DNA of 64,000 nucleotides from Cryptomeria japonica (lineage: Eukaryota > Streptophyta > Pinopsida > Cupressales > Cupressaceae): NCBI RefSeq assembly GCF_030272615.1, contig NC_081409.1, positions 247,133,502 to 247,197,501 of the forward strand, read 5' to 3'. Position 1 is the first letter of the stretch. Every line of letters begins with the position of its first letter. The translations under genes and the position numbers were made by a program. Below, one piece after another: positions 22,392 through 34,398 of the stretch. Below the pieces are notes generated by a model. That model did not search any database. It was not told the origin of the DNA and saw nothing but the letters and a program-made list of their open reading frames with translations.

Positions 22392-24696
22392 AAAATGAAT
22401 GTATCTTTGAAGAATCTTTAATTGTTTGACAATCCAATATGTCTCCTACTATGCCCTCCTCAACCAACCAAAAGAATCTGGTTCTTACTAAATCAGGGGT
22501 ACCTCTATGTTGTGACAATGCTAAACAACACCAATGAACAATAGGAAGCACATCAGACAAATTTGCACCTAAAATCTTCAATTTCTCCTTAACTAGAGCT
22601 CTCTTCAAACATGCACCTGCTCCATCATGCTCCCTCTTCCCATGCCCTGCCTCAAAAAAACACCAAATATGAGGTATATGCCTCTCTACACATATTCTAC
22701 TCAACCAATAAAACACGTGGGCATTCTTGAATTAACCTATACAGTTATCTGACCATATGAGATGTTGATCAATTGCAATATCTTTCTCATGCAAGAACTC
22801 AAAAAAAATCTCGAAAGAATATTGCACATGGAGGAGTGTGATCTATCATCACTCATATAAAAATGATACTCCCTGGTTATCTTCCTATCCTCTTTTGTAC
22901 TATCAGGAGCATGTCTATATGTAATATGAAAAAAATAGCAATCTATATTGAATTGTAGTACTGAGACTGTACCTCATTCTGTGGGTGCAATGTATAGTTC
23001 TCTGCAAAATCAACCACTGATACAATAGTGCCAATCGAGAAAGAGTTATTACACATCTTGAACTGTTGATCTAACCACTGAGACCTATGGGTGTGCCTTG
23101 CATACTTGTAGAAAATATTTTCCTTAAAATTCAAAATAAATTCAGTGACACTCACTTCTCTTGAGACTAATTTGCATCTCGAACCTTCACCTCCACTCTT
23201 GAAAGTATATTTCATCATCTCATATATTTTTTTCTCAACATAATTCTTTCCAAACTTGTGTTCGCTGCCCTCATGAAAACTTGAAATAAACTTTGACAAC
23301 CCACAACATTGTGAGCACTTCTCATTCAAACAATCATTTCTATAGAAATAGCAACCATCATCTCTAGGGCATAAAAATAGATCTTGCAAGTCTCTTGATG
23401 ATCTCAAAAATATCATTGCACCACACTCCTGCAACATCTCATTAGTATGCATCCTAGTATGGCATAAAAGTTCATGGTACATTGAAAAATCCACATGGTA
23501 CTTGCAACAACAAGTATTACAAATCTTAAGAGGTACGTAATAAAATGGCTTCAAAGATTCAAAGGCCCTTTGTGATATTTGCAATGTTGGATGTACTTCA
23601 CAAATTTTTTTGTACAACAATGTTTGGCTTGATTCCAAGAAATGTTTGGGATGTGGTGTGCAGTCTCGGTTGCCGATTCTTAATTTCAAAACATCCCTTA
23701 CATTGGGTGATACTCTATAATTAGAGTGCCAAAATTGTTGAATTTACTCCTTCACATTGTCAGCCAACTTTCTATCAACACGTGGAATCCTCCCACCAAA
23801 AGCCCATGTATCATGTTGAAGTGGATTGCCAAGTCTTTGTTTTCATGCAAGTGCTCTATCCAAAGTTTTACGGTTTATGTTCAAATCAACACAAGTTTGT
23901 CTCATTTGAAGAGCTTTCCTCAATTGATGGCTTCCTAAGGAGGTTATAATCACTCTTTGAGCGGCTCTCTTATCTCTTTCCTTGGTATTCTTTCCAATAG
24001 AATTGAAAGAATTAAATAGATTTTTAACAATAATAGAATTTCTCTCCATCTTCTTGTTCATATGAATCTTCAATTTGTTTAGAAATGGTCTCATCTTTAT
24101 CATCTTTAGCAATTGAACAAAAAGTTGACATTGCTTGGTCAATGTCTTATTGCTAAATTTTTGGTCGAAAAGTTGTGTAGCACACAATGGAAGGGTTCTT
24201 GTTGACCTCTTGTCTTCAAGATTCGCAATAATGTTCTCATCAAATTCGAGTAACCATTTTGGGGTTCTTGAAGGTCTTGGATTTAGAATTTGTCTTTCAT
24301 CCATGAGAGGATCTTCATTTCTGAAGTAATTAGGTGTTACATATTGTTCACTTGGTTGAGCAATTCCATCTTCAATTTCAAAGTTTTTCATATTTTCACC
24401 TCCAATGTCAAACTTTCCACATGTTCACCTCTTATGTCAAAATTTTCTACATTTTCACCTCCAATATCAAAAAATGTCATATTTATACCAAAATTATGGA
24501 CACCTTCATTGTCAACTCCCAAATTTTCACTTTCCATTCTCACATCATGTTGAGCATTTTCATTATCACTTTCAACATTTTCAACATGTTCTACATTTTC
24601 ACTTTCAAAATCTAAATTTTCATTTTCAATAACTTGTTCAACATTTTCAAATTCAATTTGCTCTTCACTTGAAGTAACATTAGCAGTATTTAACAT
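22392..24696 (-). pseudogene. DNA-transposase-like gene, interrupted by element A
   Basis: From the 5' side there is an acidic Asn/Glu-rich N-terminus (24,696-24,388) with VE/EN repeats, a basic middle (24,391-23,843; KKMERNSIIVKNLFNSFNS), and a Cys/His-rich domain with a core (23,689-22,943). VVDFAENYTL and QNEVQSQYYN fit the first Asp of an RNase H-like fold. WSDNC followed by FKNAHVFYW (~22,750) fits a second Asp. WCFFEAGHGKREHDGAGAC (~22,640) fits the acidic third position. I associate this layout with a transposase family also seen in animals, but give no name because I could not check. At least three in-frame stops and two frameshifts occur, one stop being TAA where Gln fits (GQFKN). 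The C-terminus is at 1511-1673. Confidence 0.6.
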
Positions 24697-25122
24697 AACT
24701 TGTCTTCTCCTCCTATGTCATTCTCTATCTCTTTCTCTATACACATCAATTTGGTCATTTGAAAGCTTTCTTTTGCATTTAGACTTCCGACGACTACTAC
24801 TCCCCTTTTACCTCCACAAAGATGCTCCTAAATGATTGACAATGTAAGATTTGACTTTAAGAATCTCTCAACAACACAAATTTGTCTCAACCTGTTTGAA
24901 AACCCACGATTGTCGATAAAAACCAGAATGTGAAGAATGTGGGCCATTGGAACCCACAAAATTGCCTACAAGGCTCTTTTTTCTTTACAAAAATTGAATA
25001 TCCAATTTTAATGCATAAATTTGGGGTCCCAAAAATAATTCCCGTTGCTACCCTTTTTTTTAATATTTCCACATTAATGATAGTGGCAGAAATAAAATAT
25101 CCAATTTGAGTACTGATATTTT
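24697..25122. other. Flank upstream of the transposase-like gene, no gene
   Basis: No coding sequence is recognised. Bases ~24,987-25,024 are similar in inverted orientation to ~34,504-34,541: both contain ACAAAAATTGNATATCCNAT followed by TTTAAT. Each lies just outside a GA-rich or CT-rich tract. These may be arms of one transposon end pair, or the same end of two inverted copies. Confidence 0.4.
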
Positions 25123-25234
25123 AGAGAGAGAGAGAGATTAGGGGAGGGGGAGAGAGAGATATTAGGAGAGAGAGGGGGGAGGGGGTAGAGGGAGAGAGAA
25201 AAAGATGAGGGGGGGGAAAGAGATTAGGAGAGGG
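25123..25234. repeat. GA-rich low-complexity tract
   Basis: Runs of GAGAGA alternate with GGGGAGGGGG and ATTAGG over about 110 bp. The tract is the mirror partner of the CT-rich tract at 34,147-34,398, which holds CCTAATNTCTCT on the same strand. Confidence 0.8.
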
Positions 25235-25939
25235 TTCATATGACCCCTTAGGACCCATAATGATCCAATATGGTGTCATAAGGGGTCATATTGTGTCCTA
25301 AGGGTCCATATGGTGTCTTAAGGGGTCATATGACACAATATAACCCCTTAGGACACAATATGACCCATAACGACACAATTTGGTGTCGTAAGGGATCATA
25401 TGTTGTCTTAAGGGGACATAGGACCCAATATGACTCTGTAGGATACAATATGACCCGTAACGGCACCATATAATATCGTAAAGTGTCATATTGTGTCCTA
25501 AGGGGTCATGTGGTGTCTTAAGGGGTTATATAACACAATATGACCCCTTAGGACACAATATGATCCATAACGACACAATTTGGTGTCATAAGGTTTCATA
25601 TGGTGTCCTAAGGGGTCATAGGACACAATATGACCCCTTAGGACACCATAGGACCCATAATGACCCAATATGGTGTCATAAGGGGTCATATGACCCATAA
25701 CGATGTTGTATAGTGTCATAAAGGGTCATATTGTGTCCTAAGGGGTCATATGGTGTCTTAAGGGGTCATATGACATAATATGACCCCTTAGGACACAATA
25801 TGACCCATAACAACACAATTTGGTGTCGTAAGGGGTCACAGGACACAATATGACCCCTTAGGACACCATAAGACCCATAACGACCCAACATGGTGTCATA
25901 AGGGGTCATATGGTATCCCATGACCCCTTAGGACACCAT
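25235..25939. repeat. Mixed-orientation tandem repeat of a ~20-bp unit
   Basis: The block is built from units such as GGGGTCATATNGTGTCCTAA and their reverse complements in mosaic order, so it is rich in short palindromes (GGTCATATGACC). A longer period is visible: CCATAACGACACAATT-like landmarks recur at about 25,371, 25,571 and 25,811, spacing 200-240 bp. Open frames on both strands here (25,291-25,719) are translations of the repeat. The same repeat continues at 33,856-34,146 after the copia array D/E. Confidence 0.85.
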
Positions 25940-27129
25940 TGTTGGCCATATGGAGGAATTGATTGTTTTGTATTGATGTTTTGTCATTGATGTCAACACT
26001 AGCTGTTTGGATGCTTTACTAGCACCCTTCTGGTCCCGGTAGGTTGAGTAGTTTTTGGTTAACTTAGATCTGGCATGATCTGGTTGACTCCGGTATTGTC
26101 TGGTGATGGAATTGACTTGTTCATAATGCTTATACTCATATTTGGTTAGTTGATTTTGGTATGGTAATTGGATGCTATCTTGCTTATTTAGAAGATTGGT
26201 TTCTGGTTCCAGCAAGGGTTTCACTAGCAAAGATTTTGGTGGAGATCTTTGATGCATTGCATAATTGGTGTTGGTGCAGCTTCTGATAGAGTTTTAGGAT
26301 GCTGTTGGTGATCATGTTCGAGAATTAGTGTTTGGAGATCATTACTGAAGCGCGTGGACGTATACTTGGTCCTGGTTGATCTAGGTTATGGACCAACATT
26401 TATGTAACATGTGGACAGGACTTATTGTTGTATTTTCAGGATGTCTTATGTGTTGGATATTATTTGTTTTGGTCTTAGGCCGACATAGTTTGTAATTATG
26501 TAATTGGTTTATTATCTGGTAGCCAACCTGATTGTTTATGGTCGAGGGTTTGTATAAATAAGATGTAAGATCTCATTGTAGATCATCATGGTTATTGTAA
26601 GAGGTCATGGTCAAGGAATGTAATGTACGAATAATGTAATATCATTCAGGAAGAGGAGTTGTCGATCAATGGAGATCGAATTGGGTTTGTAAAAGGATTT
26701 AGTCTTCTGGTATTGAGCTTAATCAAAACTGTACTCAGGCATAGGTGATGCTATCTTTTGCAGTTCAATACTTCTCCGGATTGTAGTCTGGATTTGTATG
26801 TAGTCAATGAGACTCCTTTTGTGATGAGCAATGTGCTCTAGGCTGTTGGCCTTCCTGCAAGTGCAAGCCCCTTCTTTGTAAATTCACATACTTAGTGCAG
26901 AAGTATTATCTGACTGTGGGTAGGCTTTCCATCATGGTTTCTCCCTTTATTGGGTTTTCCACGTACAAATCTTGGTGTTGTGTGGATGACATTTATTCTG
27001 TGATTATTGTTTATGCTTTTACTGCTATTTCGGTATTATTGTTTTAAATTGCTAATGCTTCCAATAATCTGTAAAAAACCAATTCACTCCCCCTCTTAGT
27101 TGTCTTCTGATTATTTGAACTATCTAACA
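25940..27129 (+). repeat. 5' LTR of element D
   Basis: This 1190-bp LTR is similar along its length to 31,767-32,945. The likely promoter core TATAAATA is at 26,553-26,560, about 575 bp before the LTR end. A C-rich block (CTCCCCCTCTTAG) lies near the end. Confidence 0.9.
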
Positions 27130-27144
27130 ATTGGTATCAGAGCT
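27130..27144 (+). other. Primer binding site of element D
   Basis: ATTGGTATCAGAGCT directly follows the LTR; it is the initiator-Met type. Confidence 0.85.
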
Positions 27145-27187
27145 TTGGTCCTCTCTATAGAAAGCTTAACCACTTGAGGAAGATGCT

Positions 27188-30100
27188 ATGGTGGCTAATA
27201 GTTCAAGTTCATCCAGTTCTTCTGGAGCTATTTTTCAAAGGGATATACCAAGACTTGAAGGAAGAAATTATACAATATGGAAAATTCGGATGGAGACTCA
27301 TCTCAGATGTCTTGGCAAGGAGATTTGGGAGATTACACAGAATGGTGTCACACCCTTTAATCTGGGATATGACAATCCTCCTCTGGAAAACCTGGACAAG
27401 GAGCTTGAGAATGATTGTAGAGAAAGAGAAGCCCTCTTGTGTGCACTTTCTGATCAACGAATTATGGGAGTAACAAACAAATCATCTGGAAAGGCTATAT
27501 GGGATAAATTGCAGACCCTTAATGAAGGTGAGCCTACAGTGAAGATTGCTAAACTTGATGGTTACCAAGTGAGACATGAAAATCTGAAGATGGAAGAAGA
27601 TGAAAGGATTACTGCATTCATGGAAAGATTAAATGAGCTTGTTATGGGAATTCAATATTAAGGTGGAACTCTGAGGGAAGATGAGATTATTTCTAAAGTC
27701 CTGAGATCCCTACCACCGGCTTACAAAATGAAGGCTACTACTATTAATGAGTTCAAAACAATGGCTAATACATTTGTCAATAGAGATACTTTGGTTGGGA
27801 AAATATTTGCTTTTGAGCTTGAGAAATTTGGACCTTCTGGAGCTGTGAAAACTGAACCTGCTTTTCGTGCATCTACATCTACAACTGGTAAGAAAGATTG
27901 GAGAGCTTTATATGCAAAAGAATTAGAAGATATGAAGAGAGAAGATGATGAGTTTGAGAAACTTGAAGAACTATTTGCTAGAAGAGTACCAAAAGGATTG
28001 GTAGGAAGTAAGTATGAAGGAAAGGTACCTTTTAAATGTTTTGCATGTAATAAGATTGATCATTTTGCATCTAGATGTTCTGAAAGGAATTCAAGATTTG
28101 AAGAAAGAGTTAAGAGATCATTTAAGCCTAATCAGAACAAGGATAGATTCAAGAAAAACATAGATAAATCATGCTACATAGCGGATGAGGAAGGCATTAC
28201 TAATTCAGATGATGAATCGATAGAAGACTCTTCTAGTGGATCTGACAATGGGAAAGAATGGGTATTCTTAGCTATCAAGGAAGATGAGCCGGAATTGGAA
28301 GAGAATGTACCTGAGGAGAAGGCACTTGCTGTTAAAATTGAGGACAAGGATGAATGGGTAATTGACAGTGGTTGTTCACATCATATGAATGGAGATAAAG
28401 GGAAGTTTTTGAATTTGCAAGAAATTGATGGTGGACTAGTTAGATTTGGAGATGACAAGGCATGCATGATTAAGGGAAAAGGAACTAAATCATTGGATGG
28501 TAAGAACAATACTGACAATGTTTATTATGTTGAAGGTTTGAAGCATAATATTTTGAGTGTAGGACAATTGGTAGATAAGGGATTTCAATTACAGTTCAAG
28601 GATGAAAATGCAAAATCATTAACAGATCTGGCTTGGAGATTGCAACTAGTACGCAGACAAAAGGTAACATATTTCATTTGAATTCCGGTAAGAAGACATG
28701 TTTGATTACACAGATTGATGAAAGTTTGTTATGGCATAAAAGGTTGTGTCATGTGAATTTTGATTGCATTGTGAAGATCAGTTCAACTAAGGTTGTTAGA
28801 CATATACCTAAGATTATGAAGCCCTATAATTCGATATGTAAAGAATGTCAAATGTGTAAACAGGCCAGAACCTTTTTTAGGAGCATACAAGATAAATCAA
28901 ATGATGCTCTTGATCTTATTCACACTGATTTGTGTGGTCCTGCTAGAGTTAAAATTTGTCATGGTGATAGATATTTTATGCTAATCATTGATGATTATTC
29001 TAGAATGCTGTGGGTTACTTTTTTGAGAGAAAAATTTGAAGCATTTGAAAAGTTTAAAATATTTAAGGCTAAAGTGGAAACTGAGACATGATTGAAGATT
29101 AAATGTTTGAGATCAGATCATGGTGGAGAACTCACATCTGTCGAGTTTAATAACTTTTGTGACAAGCATGGTATCAAAAGACAATTTTCTGCTCCTCGAA
29201 CACCTCAGGAGAATGAAGTTGTAGAAAGGAAAAACATTACTATCTTAGATGCTGCTAGAACAATGATGATGAAAGCTAATTTACCTCATATCTATTGGAG
29301 AGAAGTAGTGAGTACAATGGTTTATACATTCAACATAGTACATATCAAAGGAGAAACCGATAAGACACCTAATGAATTACGGTTTGGCAATACACCTATA
29401 GTTAAGTATTTTAGAATTTTTGGTAGTAAATGTTATATTAGGAGAGATGATACTATTGGGAAATTTGATTCTAGAAGTTATGAAGGCATATTTCTTGGTT
29501 ATTCTAATGAAAGCAAAGCATATAGATGTTATAACAAGAGATTGCAGAAAACAGTGGAGAGTGCTAATGTCAAAGTAGATGAGCTAAGCAAAAGTCAAAT
29601 AAGAATTTATGAGAAGGAACCGACAGTGGAAATGATTATATCTGAACTGGTAGCACCTTTATCAGAACAAAGAGTTGAACTAGTTACTCTGGCAACATCA
29701 GAGAATTCTATAGTAACTGAAGAACGGGGAAGAGGAACAGAGAGTCAAAAGACTCTTAGGTATGTGAGATTGAATCATTCTGAAGATCAAATCATTGGGG
29801 ATAAGAGAAATGGAATGATGACAAGAAGAAGATTGGAAACTAATGAGGTATGTTTAATTTCACAAGTTGAACTAGTATCAGTAATTGAGGCATGTAAAGA
29901 TGAATTTTGGTTGAAATCTATAGAAGAAGAATTAGATCAGATTGAGAAAAATAACACGTGGACTTTGGTTCCCCGGCTTAAAAATAAAAATGTTATTGGA
30001 ACTAAATGGGTTTTTAGGAATAAATTGAACGAGGATGGTCAAGTTATAAGGAATAAGGCTATATTGGTTTGTAAAGGATATTCTCAGAAGGAAGGAATTG

Positions 30101-31403
30101 ATTATGGAGAGACTTTTGCACCTGTAGCTAGGATTGAAGCTGTAAGATTATTTCTTGCCTACGCTTCTTATAAAAACTACAAAGTTTATCAGATGAATAT
30201 TAAATGTGCATTCTTGAATGGGGATCTTGATGAGGAAGTTTATATTGAGCAACCTAATATTTTTTGACTATCAGATGATACATATATGGTTTGCAGGTTT
30301 AAAAAAGCATTATATGAATTGAAACAAGAAGCTAGAGCTTGGTATGCAAGGTTGGATAAATATCTTTTAAAGCTTAGTTTTACTAAGGGCAGTGTTGAAA
30401 GTAATTTATATTATAAAATCATTGATGATAATATACTAATTATTAAAGTATTTGTTGATGACATTATTTTTGGAGGTGAAGATAAATTATGCATAGAATT
30501 TTCTAAGAACATGGAGAAAGAATTTGAGATGTCTATTATTGGTGAGATTAAATTTTTCTTAGGTTCATAGATTACTGAGACTAGCAAAGGTATTTTTATC
30601 TGTCAAACTAAATATGCTAAGGTATTGTTGAAGAAATTTGGTATGGGAGATTCTAAACAAGTAAATACACCTATGGTTACAAGTGAGAAATTGACAAGGA
30701 AAGATGTTTCTGCACCGATAAATCCTACAAGATACAAATCTATTATTGGAGGTCTACTTTACTTAACTCAGACTAGACCTGACATTATGAATGTTGTTTG
30801 TATTGTTTCAAGATTTCAGAGTGATCCTAGAGAAAATCATGAGATGGTGGTGAAAAGAATTTTTAGATACTTGCAAGGTACATCAGAATATGGTTTGTGG
30901 TATCCTAAGGATGATAACTTCACTTTATGTGCATATATAGATGCTGACTGGGCTAGAGATGTTGATGCCCGATAAAGTACTTCTGGTGGAGCTTTCTTTC
31001 TTGGAAAGAAGTTGGTTTCATGGATCAGTAAGAAACAGTCATGTACTTCTTTATCTACCGTTGAAGCTGAGTATGTTACTGCTGCTACTAATTATACACA
31101 AGTTTTATGGATGAAGCAAATGGTGAAGGATATAAAAGTGGATTGTGATGCACTGGTAGATATTCACTATGTTAACTTTGCTGCTATTGATATATCAAAG
31201 AATCCGGTATTTCACTTTAAAACAAAGCACATATCTATCAAGTACAACTTTTTAAGGAGAAGGTAGAAGTAAATGAAGTTAAATTGGTTTATGTGAACAC
31301 TAAAGAATAGATTGCAGATATTTTCACTAAACCTTTATCCAAGGAATCATTTGAGTACCTGAGAGATAGATTGGGGGTCCTTGCCCCTCCGGTAGAGACT
31401 TGA
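27188..31403 (+). pseudogene. Gag-Pol polyprotein of copia element D, mildly disrupted
   Basis: The product starts MVANSSSSSSSSGAIF. Gag includes LEGRNYTIWKIRMETH and a complete zinc knuckle CFACNKIDHFASRC (~28,039). Protease: WVIDSGCSHHMNGD (~28,358). Integrase: LWHKRLCHVNFDCI, HTDLCGPAR, CLRSDHGGEL and VVERKNIT, so Asp, Asp and Glu are all kept, unlike in C. Reverse transcriptase: [34 protein letters not shown] and FVDDIIFGG. RNase H: AYIDADWARDVD and SWISKKQSCTSLSTVEAEY. Breaks: TAA at 27,659, a frameshift near 28,620, TGA at 29,089 and ~30,265, TAG at 30,568, TAA ~30,973, a frameshift near 31,260 and TAG ~31,308. It is the best preserved polyprotein in the window. Confidence 0.9.
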
Positions 31404-31766
31404 TTGATGCGGTTTGGCATTAGTTCGATATGCATTATTAGAGATACTATTCATTCTGACACTGATGTGGGATGCTACTGCTCAGGGGGAGTAGTCAGCG
31501 TTGAGATTTAGAGGCTTATGTTTTTTTTGCTTTCATATTTTTGTCAGATTTTTGGCATTGATGTCAAAGGGGGAGAGATAATGATGTGAAAAAAAATAAA
31601 TTCAGAACTTTACAGAGATATTATTCACGGGGGGAGAATCATTGATATTCAAAGCTATATGTAGGAGATTGTTGGTTGTCTTCCACAAGGGGAGACTTGT
31701 TTGGAATTTCTTGGTACTTGGATGTTTTTCACATCTAGTGTTGCCATCGATGCCAAAGGGGGAGAT
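31404..31766 (+). other. 3' untranslated region and polypurine tract of element D
   Basis: It holds four GGGGGAG-type purine blocks (about 31,484, 31,569, 31,631 and 31,755). Only the last, adjoining the LTR, should be the functional polypurine tract. No coding sequence is seen. Confidence 0.6.
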
Positions 31767-32945
31767 TGTTGGCCATTTGATGGAACTGATTATGTGATGC
31801 ATTGATGTTTTGTTGTTGATGTCAACACTATTTGTTTGGATGCTTTACCGTCACCCTTCTGGTCCTGGTAGGTTGAGTAGTTTTTGGTTCACTTAGATCC
31901 GACATGATCTGGTTGACTCTGGTATAGTCTGGCGATGAAATTGACGTGTTCATAATTCTTATACTCATATTTGGTTAGTTGGTTTTGGCTTGGTGATGGG
32001 ATGCTATCCTACTTACTCAGAAGATTGGTTTCTGGTTCCGGCGAGGGTTTCACCAGCAGAGCTTTTGGTGGAGATCTTTGATGCATTGCATAATTGGTGT
32101 TGTTGAAACTTTTCATGGAGTTTTAGGATGTTGTTGGTGATCATGTTCGAGACTTAGTGTTTGGAGATCATTGCTAAAGCGTGTGGACGTATACTTGGTC
32201 CTAGTTGATCTAGGTTATGGACCGACATTTATGTAACGTGTGGATAGAACTTATTATTGTATTTACGGGATATCTCATGTGTTGGATATTATTTATTTTG
32301 GTCTTAGGCCGACATGGTTCAAGTAATTATGTAATTGGTTTATTGTCTAGTATGGTCGAGGGTTTGTATAAATAAGATGTAAGATCTCATTGTAGATCAT
32401 CATGGTTATTATAAGAGGTCATGGTCAAGGAATGTGATGTGCAAATAATATAATATCATTTAGGCAGAGGAGTTGGCTGATCAATTGGGATCGAATTGGG
32501 TTTGTAAGAGGATTTAGTCAGGTCTGGTATTGAGCTTAATCAAAAGTGTGCTCAGACATAGGTGATTCTATCTCTTGCAGTTCAACAATTCTCTAGATTG
32601 TAGTCTGGATTTGTATGTAGTCAGTGAGACTCCTTTTGTGATGAGCAATGTGCTCTAGGATGTTGGCCTTCCTGCAAGTGCAAGCCCCTTCTTTGTAAAT
32701 TCACATACTTACTGCAAAAGTGTTATCTGACTATGGGTAGGCTTCCCACCATGGTTTTTCCCTTTACCAAGTTTTCCACATACAAATCTTGGTGTTGTGT
32801 GGATGAAATTTATTCTGTGATTATTGTTTATGCTTTTACTGCTATTCCGGTATTATTGTTTTAAATTGCTAATGCTTCCGGTAATCTACGACAACTGATT
32901 CACCCTCCCTCTCAGTTGTCTTCCGGTTATATGAACTATCTAACA
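31767..32945 (+). repeat. LTR shared between elements D and E
   Basis: This 1179-bp LTR is the 3' LTR of D and at the same time the 5' LTR of E, since a primer site and gag follow it. TATAAATA is at 32,367-32,374. Confidence 0.9.
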
Positions 32946-33855
32946 ATTGGTATTAGAGCTTTGGTCCTCTTTGCAGAAAGCTTAACCGCTTGAGGAAGAT
33001 CCTATGGTGACTAACAGTTCAAGTTCATCCAGTTCTTCTGGAGCTATTTTTCGAAGGGATATACCGAGGCTTGAAGGAACAAATTATATAGTATGGAAGA
33101 TTTGGATGGAGACTCATTTGAGATGTCTTGGCAAGGAGGTTTGGGAGATCACACATAATGGTGTCACACCCTTTAATCTGGGATTTGGCAATCCTCCTCT
33201 GACAAACCTAGACAAGGAGCTTGAGAATGATTGTAGAGAAAGAGAAGCCCTCTTGTGTGCACTTTTTGATCAGCAAATTATGGGATTAACAGACAAATCA
33301 TCTAGAAAGGATATATGGGATAAATTGCAGAGCCTTAATGAAGCTGACCCTACAGTGAAGATTGCTAAACTTTATGGTTACCGAGTGAGATATGAAAATC
33401 TGAAGATGGAAGAAGATGAAAGGATTACTGCATTCATGGAAAGATTAAATGAGATTGTTATGGGAATTCAATGTTGTGGTGGAACTCTGAGCGAAGATGA
33501 GATTATTTATAAAGTCCTGAAAGCCCTACCACCGGCTTACAAAATAAAGGCTATTGCTATTAATGAGTTCAAAACAATGGCTAATACATTTGTCAACATA
33601 GATACCTTGGTTGGGAAACTATCTGATTTTGAGCTTGAGGAATTTGGACCTTCTAGAGCTATGAAAAATGAACCTCTTTTCATGCATCTACATCTACAAC
33701 CGGTAAGCAAGATTGGAGAGCTTTATATGCAAAAGGATTAGAAGATATGAAGAGAGAAGATGATAAGTTTGAGCAACTTGAAGCACTATTCGCTAGAATA
33801 GTACCGAAATGACCAGTAGGAAGTAAGTATGAAGGAAAATAACCTTTTAAATGTT
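32946..33855 (+). pseudogene. Truncated element E: primer site and partial gag
   Basis: ATTGGTATTAGAGCT (32,946-32,960) is followed by gag from ATG 33,004 (MVTNSSSSSSSSGAIF). This gag lacks the stop found in D and is open to ~33,741, then frameshifted. It is broken off within the zinc-knuckle codons: D reads TTTAAATGTTTTGCATG, E reads TTTAAATGTT and then tandem repeat (GTCCCCTTAGG). No further part of E or a third LTR is present. Confidence 0.85.
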
Positions 33856-34146
33856 GTCCCCTTAGGAGGTAAGTATGACCCCTTAGGACACTATAGGACC
33901 CATAATGATGGTGTCATAAGGGGTCATATGTTGTCCTTAGGGGTCATATGGTACCCCATGACCCCTTAGGACACCATATGACCCCTAACGACACCATATG
34001 GTGTCCTAATGGGTCATAGTGTGTCATAAGGTGGCAAGATGAACCATTATTACAATATAAAAAGAAGTGCCAATACTGCCTATAAAAATTTGACACCTAA
34101 GGGATCATATGGTGTCTTAAGGGGTCATAGGACACAATATGATCCA
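33856..34146. repeat. Tandem repeat, right-hand part
   Basis: The same GGGGTCATATGGTGTCCTAA units in both orientations as at 25,235-25,939, with about 70 bp of other sequence (~34,030-34,095) inside. Confidence 0.8.
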
Positions 34147-34217
34147 TTCCCCCTCCCCCCTCTCCCTCCCTCTCCCTCCCTTCCCCCCCCCCTCTCTCTC
34201 TCTCTCTCCATATCTCC

Positions 34218-34252
<35 letters not shown>

Positions 34253-34398
34253 CCCCTCTCTCTCCCCTCCTCCCCCCCTCTCCCCTAATCTCTCTCCCTC
34301 CCTCACCCCCCTCTCTCCCCTTCCCTAGACTCTCTCTCTCTCCCTTCCCCCTCTCTCTCCCCTCTATCTCTCCCCCACTTACCCCTCTCCCTCTCCCT
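34147..34398. repeat. CT-rich low-complexity tract
   Basis: It consists of CCCTCTCC and CTCTCT runs with CCTAAT interruptions. The open frames on both strands (34,039-34,413 and 34,125-34,406) are products of the low complexity and are not genes. It is the inverted counterpart of 25,123-25,234. Confidence 0.85.

Larger units (their letters stand above)
25940..31766 (+). mobile_element. Copia element D (5' LTR and internal region)
   Basis: The LTR at 25,940-27,129 (TGTTGGCC...CTAACA) is followed by a primer site (27,130-27,144), a coding region (27,188-31,403) and a polypurine tract (AAAGGGGGAGA, to ~31,765). The second LTR is 31,767-32,945. The element sits inside the tandem repeat; the base run before it is ACCAT. 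No matching duplication is found after the second LTR, because more internal sequence (element E) follows there. Confidence 0.9.

Noticed and set aside
25291-25719. Overlapping open frames on both strands in the tandem repeat
   Set aside because: They are repeat translations (TQYDPLGH... and GSYGVLRGH... on opposite strands) with no start context or domain.
25235-25939. Regular repeats that could be taken for a CRISPR array
   Set aside because: Units are contiguous, of both orientations and without unique spacers, in a eukaryotic setting.
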